From a bacterium (GTDB lineage Bacteria > Bdellovibrionota_C > UBA2361 > RFPC01): 41,169 nucleotides of DNA. The notes under the pieces were generated by a model that saw only the letters and a list, made by a program, of their open reading frames with translations, made no database searches and had not been told where the DNA came from. The stretch lies in assembly GCA_030428205.1 (NCBI GenBank), contig JAUIBK010000030.1, positions 1 to 41,169 of the forward strand, in the 5' to 3' direction. Below are positions 9,261 through 18,035 of the stretch, piece after piece; positions within the stretch are counted from its first letter, which is position 1; the number at the start of each line of letters is the position of its first letter. Made by a program: the position numbers and the translations under genes.

Positions 9261-11459
9261 CTACAAGTCGACCACGAATCGAACAAGAGCTGCGGTTCCT
9301 GGAGCTACGAGATTCTCTCGCGCAGGGGTGTATGCTTTATCAAAGATATTAAGGACATCAGCAACAATTCGCATCTCTTTTTTACTACCAATCTCTAGCC
9401 CAGCGGAAATATTCAGTGTTCCCCAGCCACTCTTGCGAACAAGACCAGCTTCACCAACACCATCTCGTTCGTGCGACTCACTAGCAAGTCGCAGATAGGT
9501 GTCAACCCAACCAGAAAGTGCTGAAGCTAATTGTACGTCACGTCTCACACCTACTCGAGCAGACAAGGCTGGCAACCCTGAGTCATAGGTTGAGAGATCT
9601 TCTCTAGAGAGCTTGCGCCGAATCCAAGCAGCAGATCCATAGGGTTCAACGAACGTACCACTGTAACGCACTCCAACTTCAGCGCCAAAGGTCTTCGCTC
9701 GATCCGCATTAATATATACGCGAGGACTTCTTCCCCCCTCTTCAAAACAATCAAAGCTGCTTTCAGAACAACGAACAAAGTCGATATAATCTTCAGCAAG
9801 CGTTGTAAAAATACTAAGATCCGTCGAGAGGGCTCCATTGTCGTACCGAAAACCAACATCAAACGTATGCGACCTTTCAGGTTGTAGCTGTGAATTGGGG
9901 TTCACAAAATCAACTCCAGCAAATGCTCCTGTTGATGTTTGATTGAGCGTTGGAAAGAGGTACCCCTGAGCCCACCGTCCCCAAATGGTGGTATGCTCTA
10001 ATCCAAGATAAGAGACACCTATGCTCCCAACGACATCCTCGTTAGAGTTCGTTCCAGGAGAGAAAGAATCCCTCGTCGTCTCGTCGAGCTCAGCATCAAA
10101 GAAGAAAGCTCTTCCTCCAACTGTCATCATCCAATCTGGGAGGAATTCCCATTTGTCTTGTACATAGAACGAATGCATAACTCGAGAGGCTTCTTCATAT
10201 ACAAATTCAGATGGAAGAGAAGCTCCGTTCGTTACCACGCTCCTTACTCTATCTTGCTCAACGTCATCATGGACAAACTGATATCCAGCTATAACAAAAT
10301 GATCTTCATGTAAGTCCCAATCCGTTTGAAGTGTTGTTCCAATATTGGATAACTCAGAATCCGTCTCTATCGACGTTTGGTTACTCAGAGGAAACCCAAA
10401 GTTAAAGAAGGTATCAGAAAACGTATGAAAAACCCTATCACTCTGTTGAAGGTAAGCATCCAGCCGAAGCTTCGCTAAGGATTGAGAAAGATTTTTCCCG
10501 GTATACGAAAAAGAGAATTTCTCCCTGTCACGCTGGGGAATATCAACAGCAAAATCCACAAACGGAGGAGAGGTCCTCACGCTTTCCTCAACAAACACCT
10601 CTGACGAAGATTCAAATGTATCATACGACAAACCAATAGTATGGTTATCGAAGGTTCCACCAAGGTATGCAGAAATGGTGTCCCATTCAAAACCTGTATT
10701 CTCAATTTCGCCTAAGGGAGTATCACGAAGGCCGTGATCCGATTTGCCCACTGAGAGACGGTAATCAAACCAATCAACACTCCCGTAAATCGAACCAAAT
10801 GACTGATGCCCGTCGGTTGAAGAATCATACAAGTGACTCGCAGATGCTTGAAATGGATGGTAGCCACCTTTCTTGGTGATGATATTCACAACTCCACCGA
10901 TCGCCTTTGATCCATACAGGACAGAATTGGCACCTCGTACGACTTCGATCCTCTCAATCATTTCGGGGGCGATGAGAAGAGGTGTCCCTACTTCTCTCTG
11001 ATCGGTAAATTCCTGCCCATCAATGAGAAGAAGTGTCCTACGTGCCTCTTCACCTCTAAGACGAATTCTCTTTTGGCCAGCTTGACCAGCATCGGTAACC
11101 TCTATACCTGGGATGTCGCGCAAGTAATCTGCAACACTATGCGAGCTAATGCGTACAAGCTCTTTTTGACTCCGAAGCGCCACTGGAGCGGAAGCTTCTC
11201 TTAGTTCCTCTTCATGACGTGACGCCGATACAACAATTGTAATTGAACCCTGGAGTGCTTGAAATTCCTTGAGACATTCAAGTTTTTCGGCACCTTTATT
11301 CGCACGATTCTCACCGTGAAGAACTTCATAACACCGCTCCGACATACCCTCGTAGTGAGTTTTTGTCTTCTCAGCGGAAGAAGCGGATGGAAAGCAGAGA
11401 ATGAAAAGACAAAGAAACCCAGATAGTATCGGGTTCAAAACGAGAGTATGGCTCCCCAT
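9261..11459 (-). CDS. TonB-dependent outer membrane receptor
   Basis: A 732-residue protein with an N-terminal signal peptide (about 1-28, ending SASSA), a plug domain starting near ITIVVSASRHEEEL, with RIRLRGEEARRTLLLIDG and VVRGANSVLYGSKAIGGVVNI typical of TonB plugs, and a long beta-barrel ending in aromatic/hydrophobic RFVVDL. It imports an iron-, cobalamin- or metal-containing ligand across the outer membrane using TonB energy; the ligand cannot be read from sequence. A Cys-containing stretch between the signal peptide and the plug (about 35-65) is unusual. The start at 11459 has a strong GAGGAGG before it; an in-frame ATG at 11507 would disrupt the signal peptide. It is divergent from norC and shares a regulator-box region with it, suggesting anaerobic control and perhaps metal uptake for denitrification enzymes. 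Confidence 0.9.
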   Translation of the reverse strand: MGSHTLVLNPILSGFLCLFILCFPSASSAEKTKTHYEGMSERCYEVLHGENRANKGAEKLECLKEFQALQGSITIVVSASRHEEELREASAPVALRSQKELVRISSHSVADYLRDIPGIEVTDAGQAGQKRIRLRGEEARRTLLLIDGQEFTDQREVGTPLLIAPEMIERIEVVRGANSVLYGSKAIGGVVNIITKKGGYHPFQASASHLYDSSTDGHQSFGSIYGSVDWFDYRLSVGKSDHGLRDTPLGEIENTGFEWDTISAYLGGTFDNHTIGLSYDTFESSSEVFVEESVRTSPPFVDFAVDIPQRDREKFSFSYTGKNLSQSLAKLRLDAYLQQSDRVFHTFSDTFFNFGFPLSNQTSIETDSELSNIGTTLQTDWDLHEDHFVIAGYQFVHDDVEQDRVRSVVTNGASLPSEFVYEEASRVMHSFYVQDKWEFLPDWMMTVGGRAFFFDAELDETTRDSFSPGTNSNEDVVGSIGVSYLGLEHTTIWGRWAQGYLFPTLNQTSTGAFAGVDFVNPNSQLQPERSHTFDVGFRYDNGALSTDLSIFTTLAEDYIDFVRCSESSFDCFEEGGRSPRVYINADRAKTFGAEVGVRYSGTFVEPYGSAAWIRRKLSREDLSTYDSGLPALSARVGVRRDVQLASALSGWVDTYLRLASESHERDGVGEAGLVRKSGWGTLNISAGLEIGSKKEMRIVADVLNIFDKAYTPARENLVAPGTAALVRFVVDL

Positions 11460-11570
11460 GCACTCCTCCTCAAAAATGAGATAATCTACGAAATGAGGAG
11501 ATATCACCTAAGGGCGTGAAGGATCAAGGCAACGATCACAGAGCATACGATACAAGAAATCACTAAAGAG

Positions 11571-11584
11571 GTGATCTTGATCAT
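11571..11584. promoter_or_regulatory. Crp/Fnr-family operator between the TonB receptor and norC
   Basis: GTGATCTTGATCAT reads gTGAT-cttg-ATCAt, a perfect TGAT-N4-ATCA core of the FNR/DNR box with only the outermost bases off consensus. It lies 125 bp before norC and 112 bp before the divergent receptor start. On the minus strand a TATGCT hexamer (11542-11547) sits where a -10 element would fall if the box were centred near -41.5. On the plus strand TGTAGA (11605-11610) is a weaker -10 match. The local Crp/Fnr protein is the natural candidate to bind here. Confidence 0.6.
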
Positions 11585-11708
11585 ACAAATTAACCATTAT
11601 TTCGTGTAGAGTCTCATGAACGAGTCACAATATCCTACTAGCTTATGGTAGTCTCAGACACCTATAATTTCTTACTGTCTGGCTATCCTCATTCTTTAAA
11701 GGGTACAT

Positions 11709-12134
11709 ATGCTATCGAAACGCCAAGCAAAAATTTTCTTTCTTGGGGGCACAATCTTCTTTGCCGTCATCTTTCTTGCCCTCTCGGTTGACTCTCTTCT
11801 CAACGGCATCCCAAAAAACACAAACGCTCACCTACTTACAGAGCAAGTTGCACGAGGAAAATATCTCTGGGAGAGAAATAACTGCATGGGATGCCACACC
11901 ATCATGGGGGAAGGAGCATACTACGCTCCCGAGCTAACGAGGGTGTACAGTAGGCGAGGCCCAGATTACATCAGAACAGTCCTTAATTTTGAAGGAGGCT
12001 GGGGGCCGCGTGGAAGAAAAATGGTTCAATACAACTTCTCCGACAATGAAAAGGAGGACATCGTAGCTTTTTTCGAATGGGTAAACAAAATGGATCTCAA
12101 TGGCTTTCCAGCCGACCCTCCGTTAAAGCAGTAG
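11709..12134 (+). CDS. norC: Nitric oxide reductase subunit C (cytochrome c)
   Basis: A 141-residue membrane-anchored cytochrome c. One N-terminal transmembrane helix (about 8-30) is followed by a periplasmic domain with CMGCH (59-63) in the context WERNNCMGCHTIMGEGAYYA, a stretch highly typical of NorC. M105 in RKMVQYNF is the likely sixth heme ligand. The length matches the family. It passes electrons to the NorB catalytic subunit. It is first in a norC-norB-norQ-norD run and follows a Crp/Fnr-type box. The ATG at 11709 is preceded by AAAGGG about 6 bases upstream. Confidence 0.96.
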   Translation: MLSKRQAKIFFLGGTIFFAVIFLALSVDSLLNGIPKNTNAHLLTEQVARGKYLWERNNCMGCHTIMGEGAYYAPELTRVYSRRGPDYIRTVLNFEGGWGPRGRKMVQYNFSDNEKEDIVAFFEWVNKMDLNGFPADPPLKQ

Positions 12135-12174
12135 CGACACAATCCTCTTAAGATTTCCAATAAGGATCAAAACA

Positions 12175-13533
12175 ATGAAATTTAAATCACAAAAAATAGC
12201 CTATTACTTTTTCGCTCTTAGCATGCTCTTGCTTATCCTCCAAATAGTCTATGGCTTCATCATGGGCTTTGCACACATGGGATACGATGTTCTTCACGAT
12301 TTCATTCCTTTTAATGTCGCAGTGACAACCCATAAAAACCTACTTGTTGTATGGCTACTTTCTGGTTTTATGGGGGCTGCGTATTACATTATTCCCGACG
12401 AAGCAGACACCGAATTATACTCTGTCCCACTTGCCCTCATCCAATTTGTCAGCTTTGCCATCGTTGGCGTTGTCGCTGTTATCGGCTTTCATATGCATTG
12501 GTGGGAGGGACGAAAATTTCTTGAAATTCCACGTCCACTCGACTGGCTTGTTGCATTAAATGTAATTCTCTTTCTCGCAAACATCCTTCTCACTCAAATC
12601 AAAGGAAAGAAATCATCGACCACGGCGTGGGTTCTTACCATGGGACTTGTATTCATCGCTCTCCTTTATCTCCCAGGGATGATTTATTTTGAGAACATTT
12701 CCGTCGACTCTTTTCTCCGATGGTGGGTGGTTCACCTTTGGGTAGAAGGAGTTTGGGAGCTCGTGATGGGTGGAATACTTTCCTATCTCCTCATCAAACT
12801 CACAGGAGTTGACAGAGAAGTTATTGAGAAATGGCTCTATGTCATCGTCGGCCTAACTTTTCTCTCGGGCATTCTCGGAACAGGCCACCACTACTATTAT
12901 ACAGGAGGACCAAACTACTGGCTCATGATAGGTGGTATCTTCTCTGCGCTTGAGCCGGTAGCATTTCTCGGGATGACAATTTTTGCAGTACAAATGTATC
13001 GCAAAGGAAACAAAAATCACCCGAATAAACTTGCTCTATTCTGGACACTAAGCACTGCCATCGTCTCATTCTTAGGAGCAGGAGTACTAGGACTAGCTCA
13101 CACTCTTCCTGCCGTGAATCTGTATACTCATGGAACTCTTGTAACTGCTATGCACGGACACCTTGCCTTCTGGGGAGCATACGCCTCTCTTGTCTTAGCA
13201 ATTATCTCCTACTCCATGCCGCTCATGACAGGACGAAAACTCTTTGATACTCGAAATGGAAATTTAGCTTTCTGGTTATCCAATATTGGAATGCTCTGCA
13301 TGACAGCAGCTTTCGGAGTAGCTGGAGTAGGTCAAGTGTATCTTGAGCGAATCGTCGGCCTCGACTTTATGGTTGTCGCACAAGAGCTTCATGTTCACTT
13401 CTTTGTATTAATCCTTTCAGCCACCGTTTTTACTGTTGGAATCCTCTTGTACATTATCGATTTCATGAAACATGGATTGCCCTCAGAAGAAGCACTCGGT
13501 ACAGAAGAAAGCTTTGAAGCCGTCGCTGGCTAA
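12175..13533 (+). CDS. norB: Nitric oxide reductase subunit B (catalytic)
   Basis: A 452-residue integral membrane protein with about 12 transmembrane helices, the heme-copper oxidase-type catalytic subunit that reduces two NO to N2O at a heme b3/non-heme iron centre. Conserved features include H53 (TTHKNLLVVW), H187 in HLWVEGVWELVMG with the glutamates E191 and E195 typical of NorB, H238/H239 in GTGHHYYYTG, HGHLAFWGAY, and HVHFFVLILS near the C-terminus. It lacks the long N-terminal extension of quinol-dependent qNor, so it is the cytochrome c-dependent type paired with NorC, whose gene ends 40 bases upstream. An AAGGA-type ribosome site precedes the ATG. Confidence 0.97.
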   Translation: MKFKSQKIAYYFFALSMLLLILQIVYGFIMGFAHMGYDVLHDFIPFNVAVTTHKNLLVVWLLSGFMGAAYYIIPDEADTELYSVPLALIQFVSFAIVGVVAVIGFHMHWWEGRKFLEIPRPLDWLVALNVILFLANILLTQIKGKKSSTTAWVLTMGLVFIALLYLPGMIYFENISVDSFLRWWVVHLWVEGVWELVMGGILSYLLIKLTGVDREVIEKWLYVIVGLTFLSGILGTGHHYYYTGGPNYWLMIGGIFSALEPVAFLGMTIFAVQMYRKGNKNHPNKLALFWTLSTAIVSFLGAGVLGLAHTLPAVNLYTHGTLVTAMHGHLAFWGAYASLVLAIISYSMPLMTGRKLFDTRNGNLAFWLSNIGMLCMTAAFGVAGVGQVYLERIVGLDFMVVAQELHVHFFVLILSATVFTVGILLYIIDFMKHGLPSEEALGTEESFEAVAG

Positions 13534-13553
13534 CATATCAATAGGACTTAACC

Positions 13554-14336
13554 GTGCGTATTAAAGAAGAACCATATTACTGCGAAAGCGGAAAGGAGAA
13601 GTCTGTCTTTGAACACTGCTCAAAGAACAAACTTCCCCTTCTTTTAAAAGGGCCTACAGGCACTGGAAAATCTCGTTTTGTAGAGCACATGGCCTACCAT
13701 CTGGGTCGTCCTATTTACACTGTAGCGTGTCATGAGGAGACTTCTGCGACCGATCTTCTTGGACGCTACATTATTCAAGGTGGTGAAACCGTCTGGATTG
13801 ATGGCCCCCTCACAAAGGCTGTCAAAGAAGGGGCTATCATCTATCTCGATGAAATAGCTGAAGCCAGACCTGACGTCATCGTTGCCATTCATCCGCTCAC
13901 CGATTTTCGCCGGACGGCATACATAGATAAGCTCGGAGTGGAAATTGAGGCTCACGAAGACTTCATGTTCGTTGCTTCTTATAACCCTGGATATCAGCGA
14001 GGTTTCAAAGAGCTCAAGCCCTCCACCAGACAACGCTTCGTGGCGCTCTCTTTTGATTATCCATCAGAAAAGCTTGAAGCCGAGATTGTCATGCGAGAAT
14101 CAGGAGTGGACGCAGCCTCAGCTAAAAAACTCACTAAGCTCGCTACAAAAATCCGCAACTTGACCGAACTTCGACTCACAGAAACCGTCTCAACACGACT
14201 GCTTGTTGACGCAGCTAAACTTATTGCTGGAGATCTTCCTCCAAGGCTCGCGACAGAAGTTGCTCTCGTTGAACCACTCACAGACGATCCTCACACCCTA
14301 CAAGCATTACGAGATATCATGAGTGTCATGATCTAG
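13554..14336 (+). CDS. norQ: NorQ/CbbQ-family MoxR-type AAA ATPase
   Basis: A 260-residue AAA+ protein. Walker A is GPTGTGKS (33-40), Walker B is AIIYLDEI (94-101), and FVASYNPGYQRGFKELKPSTRQRFVA is the sensor/arginine-finger region shared by CbbQ, NirQ and NorQ; that region is longer than 20 residues only as a whole, key residues being N, R-x-R-F. Such proteins act with a partner VWA protein (NorD) to remodel or insert metal into the NO reductase. The start is GTG at 13554 with AGGA 8 bases upstream, 20 bases after the norB stop. Symbols nirQ/cbbQ are used for the same family elsewhere; the position after norB supports norQ. Confidence 0.93.
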   Translation: MRIKEEPYYCESGKEKSVFEHCSKNKLPLLLKGPTGTGKSRFVEHMAYHLGRPIYTVACHEETSATDLLGRYIIQGGETVWIDGPLTKAVKEGAIIYLDEIAEARPDVIVAIHPLTDFRRTAYIDKLGVEIEAHEDFMFVASYNPGYQRGFKELKPSTRQRFVALSFDYPSEKLEAEIVMRESGVDAASAKKLTKLATKIRNLTELRLTETVSTRLLVDAAKLIAGDLPPRLATEVALVEPLTDDPHTLQALRDIMSVMI

Positions 14337-14374
14337 CACTTCATCCGATACACTCTTCTCAGAGCACTCATGCC

Positions 14375-16150
14375 ATGGAAGTTGATCAGATAATCTTCAA
14401 ACATATCTTGAACCTCTTCTCCAAGAAAATGAAGCTCGATCCTTCACGTTTGGCAGCTCAAGTCTGCTTGGAAGATCTCCACGCTCGCCTATCACTCATC
14501 GCACGTGCACTTACCAGTGAAGCTATTGAAATTCTCCCCTCAGAGCGAGAAGGAGGATGGAAAGACTCTCTCTTTTATCTTCCAAAAAAAATAGACTTCT
14601 ACGATTCAGCAAGTCAGAACGCTCAGCTGTATCTTTTTCGTGTCTTTTATCTCTCAATACAAAAAAAACAAGGATTCAATTGGAGCCACTCTGAAGTTCA
14701 CTCTGTTTCAGATTCACAACAACATGCCCAAGAGTGCTCCGACACAGTATTGGATGAACTTTTTGGAGAATACCCAGGACTCAAAAACATCTACTTCGAT
14801 CTGCGACAACACTTACCTCGAGAAGTTGATCGCTCTGGCGAACTTCTCCCTGTCGATCTCTCATGGCTCTTTGGGCGGTTTATGCGAAACTCGCCAGACT
14901 ATGGAAAAGATCGAGACGAACTCGAGAACATCAATCTTGCAAGCGATCGTCCTTCTACCCCTTCTCCCTCAACCGAACTCGAAGCACAAAGTGCCGATGA
15001 AGTCGAAGTGCTGCAAGTAGATAAACAAAAGCAGCAGGAGTATATGCTCACTCACAACTTTGAAAAAGTAGATACCGTAGATGAGTTCAACGGTGTATGG
15101 CGAGACTTCGATGGAGACGACGACCTCAACGAACAGGCAGAAGCTCTCCAAGAATACAACCTCAAGCATGTTGTCCGTGTTGACGACCCCGTTCGCTCTC
15201 TCTATCAAGCCAATTTTCGTGGTACAATCCAAATCGCAGAGAGCACAGAGCAGGAGACGCTCGGCACTCCGTATCTATACCCGGAATGGGATTACAAGTC
15301 TCGGACATATAAAACCAACTACTGCAAACTCTTCCACCGGAGTTTAGAGCGTCGAGATACTAACTATTATCTCAGAACCATTACCGAAAACGGCGCCACA
15401 CTACACGAGCTCAAAAAGACTTTCGCCCTCCTCAACAACACAAGACACCAGATTCGACGACAAGCCCACGGCGAAGAACTTGATTTCGACGCCGTCACCG
15501 ATCTGTTTGTAGAGATACACACCGACTGTCCCCCCGAAGAACGATGCTACATTGCTAAAAAGAAGGTCGAAAAAGACCTATCGCTCCTCTTCCTCCTCGA
15601 TCTGAGCCTCTCAAGCGATGGGTATGTTTTTGGAAACAGAATCATAGACATCGAGAAACAAGTCTCCATACTGTTCGGTGAAGTCCTCAATGAGTATGGC
15701 ATAGATTTTCAAATCGATGCGTTCTACTCAAAGACACGAAATAATGCCAACTATATTACCATCAAAGGCTTTCAAGACTCCTGGAACATTGCGAGCAGTC
15801 ATATTGGAGCCATTGAGCCTCAGGGATATACACGAATTGGCCCAGCTCTGAGGCACGCCAAGGAGCTGCTTTCTCAAAGAAACTCACCCCAAAAATGGCT
15901 CATCCTCCTCTCTGACGGAAAGCCAAACGACTACGATCGATATGAAGGTCGGTATGGGGTGGAGGATATCAAACAAGCACTCCGTGAAGTTCAGGCAAGC
16001 GGAATAAACAACTTTGCTCTCGCTATCGAGGAGCAAGCAAAATACTACCTCCCCCAAATATTTGGCAAAAACCACTATAACATCCTCTCAAACCCCTTAG
16101 AAATGATTCACGCTTTGACAAAACTCTATCAACGGATTCGCAACTCATAG
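14375..16150 (+). CDS. norD: NorD-type von Willebrand factor A domain activation protein
   Basis: A 591-residue cytoplasmic protein. The N-terminal half is helical and acidic; the C-terminal third is a VWA domain with an intact MIDAS: DLSLS (D409 onward), a threonine in GYTRIGPALRHA, and LLSDGKPNDYDRYEG, the last stretch being very typical of NorD/CbbO proteins. It pairs with the NorQ ATPase just upstream (38-base gap) to activate NO reductase. Its 3' end overlaps the norF stop on the opposite strand by 6 bases. A highly charged middle segment (about 185-250) looks like a flexible linker. Confidence 0.92.
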   Translation: MEVDQIIFKHILNLFSKKMKLDPSRLAAQVCLEDLHARLSLIARALTSEAIEILPSEREGGWKDSLFYLPKKIDFYDSASQNAQLYLFRVFYLSIQKKQGFNWSHSEVHSVSDSQQHAQECSDTVLDELFGEYPGLKNIYFDLRQHLPREVDRSGELLPVDLSWLFGRFMRNSPDYGKDRDELENINLASDRPSTPSPSTELEAQSADEVEVLQVDKQKQQEYMLTHNFEKVDTVDEFNGVWRDFDGDDDLNEQAEALQEYNLKHVVRVDDPVRSLYQANFRGTIQIAESTEQETLGTPYLYPEWDYKSRTYKTNYCKLFHRSLERRDTNYYLRTITENGATLHELKKTFALLNNTRHQIRRQAHGEELDFDAVTDLFVEIHTDCPPEERCYIAKKKVEKDLSLLFLLDLSLSSDGYVFGNRIIDIEKQVSILFGEVLNEYGIDFQIDAFYSKTRNNANYITIKGFQDSWNIASSHIGAIEPQGYTRIGPALRHAKELLSQRNSPQKWLILLSDGKPNDYDRYEGRYGVEDIKQALREVQASGINNFALAIEEQAKYYLPQIFGKNHYNILSNPLEMIHALTKLYQRIRNS

Positions 16151-16402
16151 AAAATATAATCCACTAAGAAGATAGAAGCTTGTAAACACAACTATGCCAA
16201 TCCTCCAAAAAGGATGCGCTCGAGATACTTCCATAAAACCGTACGATACACATAGGAACTTGCAACAACTCAAAAGAAGCAGGCAAATCGATGCTGAGAA
16301 AAAAGTTATATGCTTCTCAGCAAAAGAAAATGACAAGACTGTAAGGAGAATAACAAAAAGCCAACTAAGAAAAAAAGCTCTGTTCATATGAAGCGTGCTC
16401 AT
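16145..16402 (-). CDS. norF: NorF-like small membrane protein (prokaryotic COX4 type)
   Basis: An 85-residue protein with three predicted transmembrane helices. The stretch CKFLCVSYGFMEVSRAHPFW matches the K-x(n)-FME-x(n)-A-x(n)-W pattern of the prokaryotic cytochrome oxidase subunit IV/NorF family. NorF is an accessory protein that supports full NO reductase activity. It follows norE by 13 bases on the same strand. The ATG at 16402 is chosen although no clear ribosome site is seen; ATG 16387 or a TTG at 16447 overlapping norE are alternatives. Its stop overlaps the norD 3' end by 6 bases in convergent orientation. Confidence 0.75.
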   Translation of the reverse strand: MSTLHMNRAFFLSWLFVILLTVLSFSFAEKHITFFSASICLLLLSCCKFLCVSYGFMEVSRAHPFWRIGIVVFTSFYLLSGLYFL

Positions 16403-16415
16403 AGCGAATAAAGTA

Positions 16416-17003
16416 TTAAGGAAGTAAATACAAGACCGGAAAAACAAGGATCCAGATCAAATCACACATATGCCAAAAAATCCCGCCGCTCACTACATCT
16501 TCATAATCATCAGTACTATAACGTCCCCGAAGAACACCTAAAAGAAGAAAAAATAAAATGAAACAAGCTGCGAAGACATGAAAAAAATGAAAGCCTGTAA
16601 TTAACCAATAGAATGTGAAGAACGAGTCAAAGTGCAGTGTCAACCCATGACTCACCTTTTCACTATATTCGTACACTTTTAACGCAAGGAATGAGACTCC
16701 TAAAAATAGTGTGGCAAATAACATTCGAATACACTGTTTTTTTAACCCTCTTTGTAACGCTTGAAGTGAAAGAGCCATTGTATAACCACCAGTAAGGAGG
16801 ATAAGAGTATTGACCGTCCCAATCTCCCTGTTGAGAAGCCTTTGAGAAAGAGAAAAGGAGGTTCTTGAGCTATGGCGAGCATCGAGAAAGAAAAGGAGCG
16901 CGGCCAAAAAAGTGACAAGCTCAAGAAAAACAATTATCCAAACAAGAATTCCTCCTGGTGGCTCCCAAAGCGAGCTTGAGCTACTGTTATTCGATAATTT
17001 CAT
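16416..17003 (-). CDS. norE: NorE-like cytochrome c oxidase subunit III family protein
   Basis: A 195-residue membrane protein with five predicted transmembrane helices. Features of the subunit III/NorE family include WEPPGGILVWIIVFLELVTF at the N-terminus, FFTFYWLITGFHFFHV, and GGIFWHMCDLIWILVFPVLY at the C-terminus. NorE is an accessory protein of NO reductase and lacks metal centres. The ATG at 17003 starts 1 base after the stop of the glycosyltransferase-like gene upstream, so all three minus-strand genes may share a transcript. norE and norF face norCBQD rather than lying in the same operon. Confidence 0.9.
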   Translation of the reverse strand: MKLSNNSSSSSLWEPPGGILVWIIVFLELVTFLAALLFFLDARHSSRTSFSLSQRLLNREIGTVNTLILLTGGYTMALSLQALQRGLKKQCIRMLFATLFLGVSFLALKVYEYSEKVSHGLTLHFDSFFTFYWLITGFHFFHVFAACFILFFLLLGVLRGRYSTDDYEDVVSGGIFWHMCDLIWILVFPVLYLLP

Positions 17004-17004
17004 A

Positions 17005-17946
17005 CTACAAAAGAGCCCTCCAAGCCTGAATATCTAAATCGGGATTTCCAAGTTGATCCGCTGGTACTATCCCTCGACAAACATTTGCTACTATTTTCGG
17101 TAGCAGCTCAATATACTCATTCGTTTTCGTGCGTGGATGAAGCAGCCAGGCAGAAGTCGATGCTAAGTTTAAGCGCCAAGCACCAACAGAGGAGAGACGC
17201 TTCGATAGCATTACTTCTGGAGAACGGGGATATCCTCGTTTGAGAAACTTCACGAACAGCACCTCTAAGAGAGCTCTTCCTTGAAGTAAAGGTAAATACC
17301 GCGCAAGCTTCTCTCTATCGAGAATAAAACACTGAGTACTAAACCAAGAGTCACGAAAGCCATTGAGGACCTTCGTTACAATCGGCCACTCGTTTCTTGA
17401 TGGTGGGCTCTCCTTCCCGTCTCTTGGTGGACTTATCCTTGGAATGGCAGCAATAGCCTTTGACTCGACTTCCAAGAATTCAACGGCTTCTGTACTCCAG
17501 TCATATCCCGGTGCTTGATACAAAAGCATATCGGCATCGTAATGAAGAACGAACCGGTGACGAGCGAGTTCAATCGCTGCGAGGTATGACATAAGCGCAC
17601 AACCACCATAGTCGTGCGTTTCGGTTACCACTCCAGACAAGTACTTCTTTGAAAGCTCTTGGAAGAGCGGTGATTCAGGTTCGAGAAATTCAATACGATC
17701 AATCAAGCCATTGTTTTTCAAGTCTTGAGCAATCTGACGGATGCAATCGACTCTTTCTTGAAACTCTCTCAGTGGAAGGCGGAGATCTGGATCAAAGATT
17801 TTTGTTTTCTGAGGCCTGCAACAATCAACCACCACAAACACCTCTTCGACACGCTCGCGATGAGATTCAACCAAAGCAGGTACTGTTATCTCAGCGTAAC
17901 GGACATCTCCTGGGGAGAGATTTATTTGGAGCGATCGCTTGTTCAT
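17005..17946 (-). CDS. Glycosyltransferase-like protein (GT-A type, substrate unknown)
   Basis: A 313-residue cytosolic protein. HYDADM (135-140) resembles the DxD metal/nucleotide-sugar motif of GT-A enzymes and is followed by hydrophobic strands; EVFVVVDCC at 35-42 looks like the first strand of that fold. No transmembrane segment is seen. The rest does not match a family I can name with confidence. The gene is divergent from the polysaccharide cluster at 18036 onward, which supports a sugar-transfer role. Its 3' end touches norE. The ATG at 17946 with AGG 7 bases before it is preferred; an in-frame TTG at 17985 would add 13 residues. Confidence 0.6.
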   Translation of the reverse strand: MNKRSLQINLSPGDVRYAEITVPALVESHRERVEEVFVVVDCCRPQKTKIFDPDLRLPLREFQERVDCIRQIAQDLKNNGLIDRIEFLEPESPLFQELSKKYLSGVVTETHDYGGCALMSYLAAIELARHRFVLHYDADMLLYQAPGYDWSTEAVEFLEVESKAIAAIPRISPPRDGKESPPSRNEWPIVTKVLNGFRDSWFSTQCFILDREKLARYLPLLQGRALLEVLFVKFLKRGYPRSPEVMLSKRLSSVGAWRLNLASTSAWLLHPRTKTNEYIELLPKIVANVCRGIVPADQLGNPDLDIQAWRALL

Positions 17947-18035
17947 CTCATAGCCTGCAGTCTGTTCTCCACTGGATGAACTCAAATACTTCCAGTATAG
18001 TTCTCGAAAATGGCATGAACCAGTAACTTTTTTTT

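Noticed and set aside
9261..11459. Specific call as NosA copper receptor or BtuB
   Set aside because: Position near denitrification genes suggests it, but I saw no decisive family motif, so the ligand is left open.
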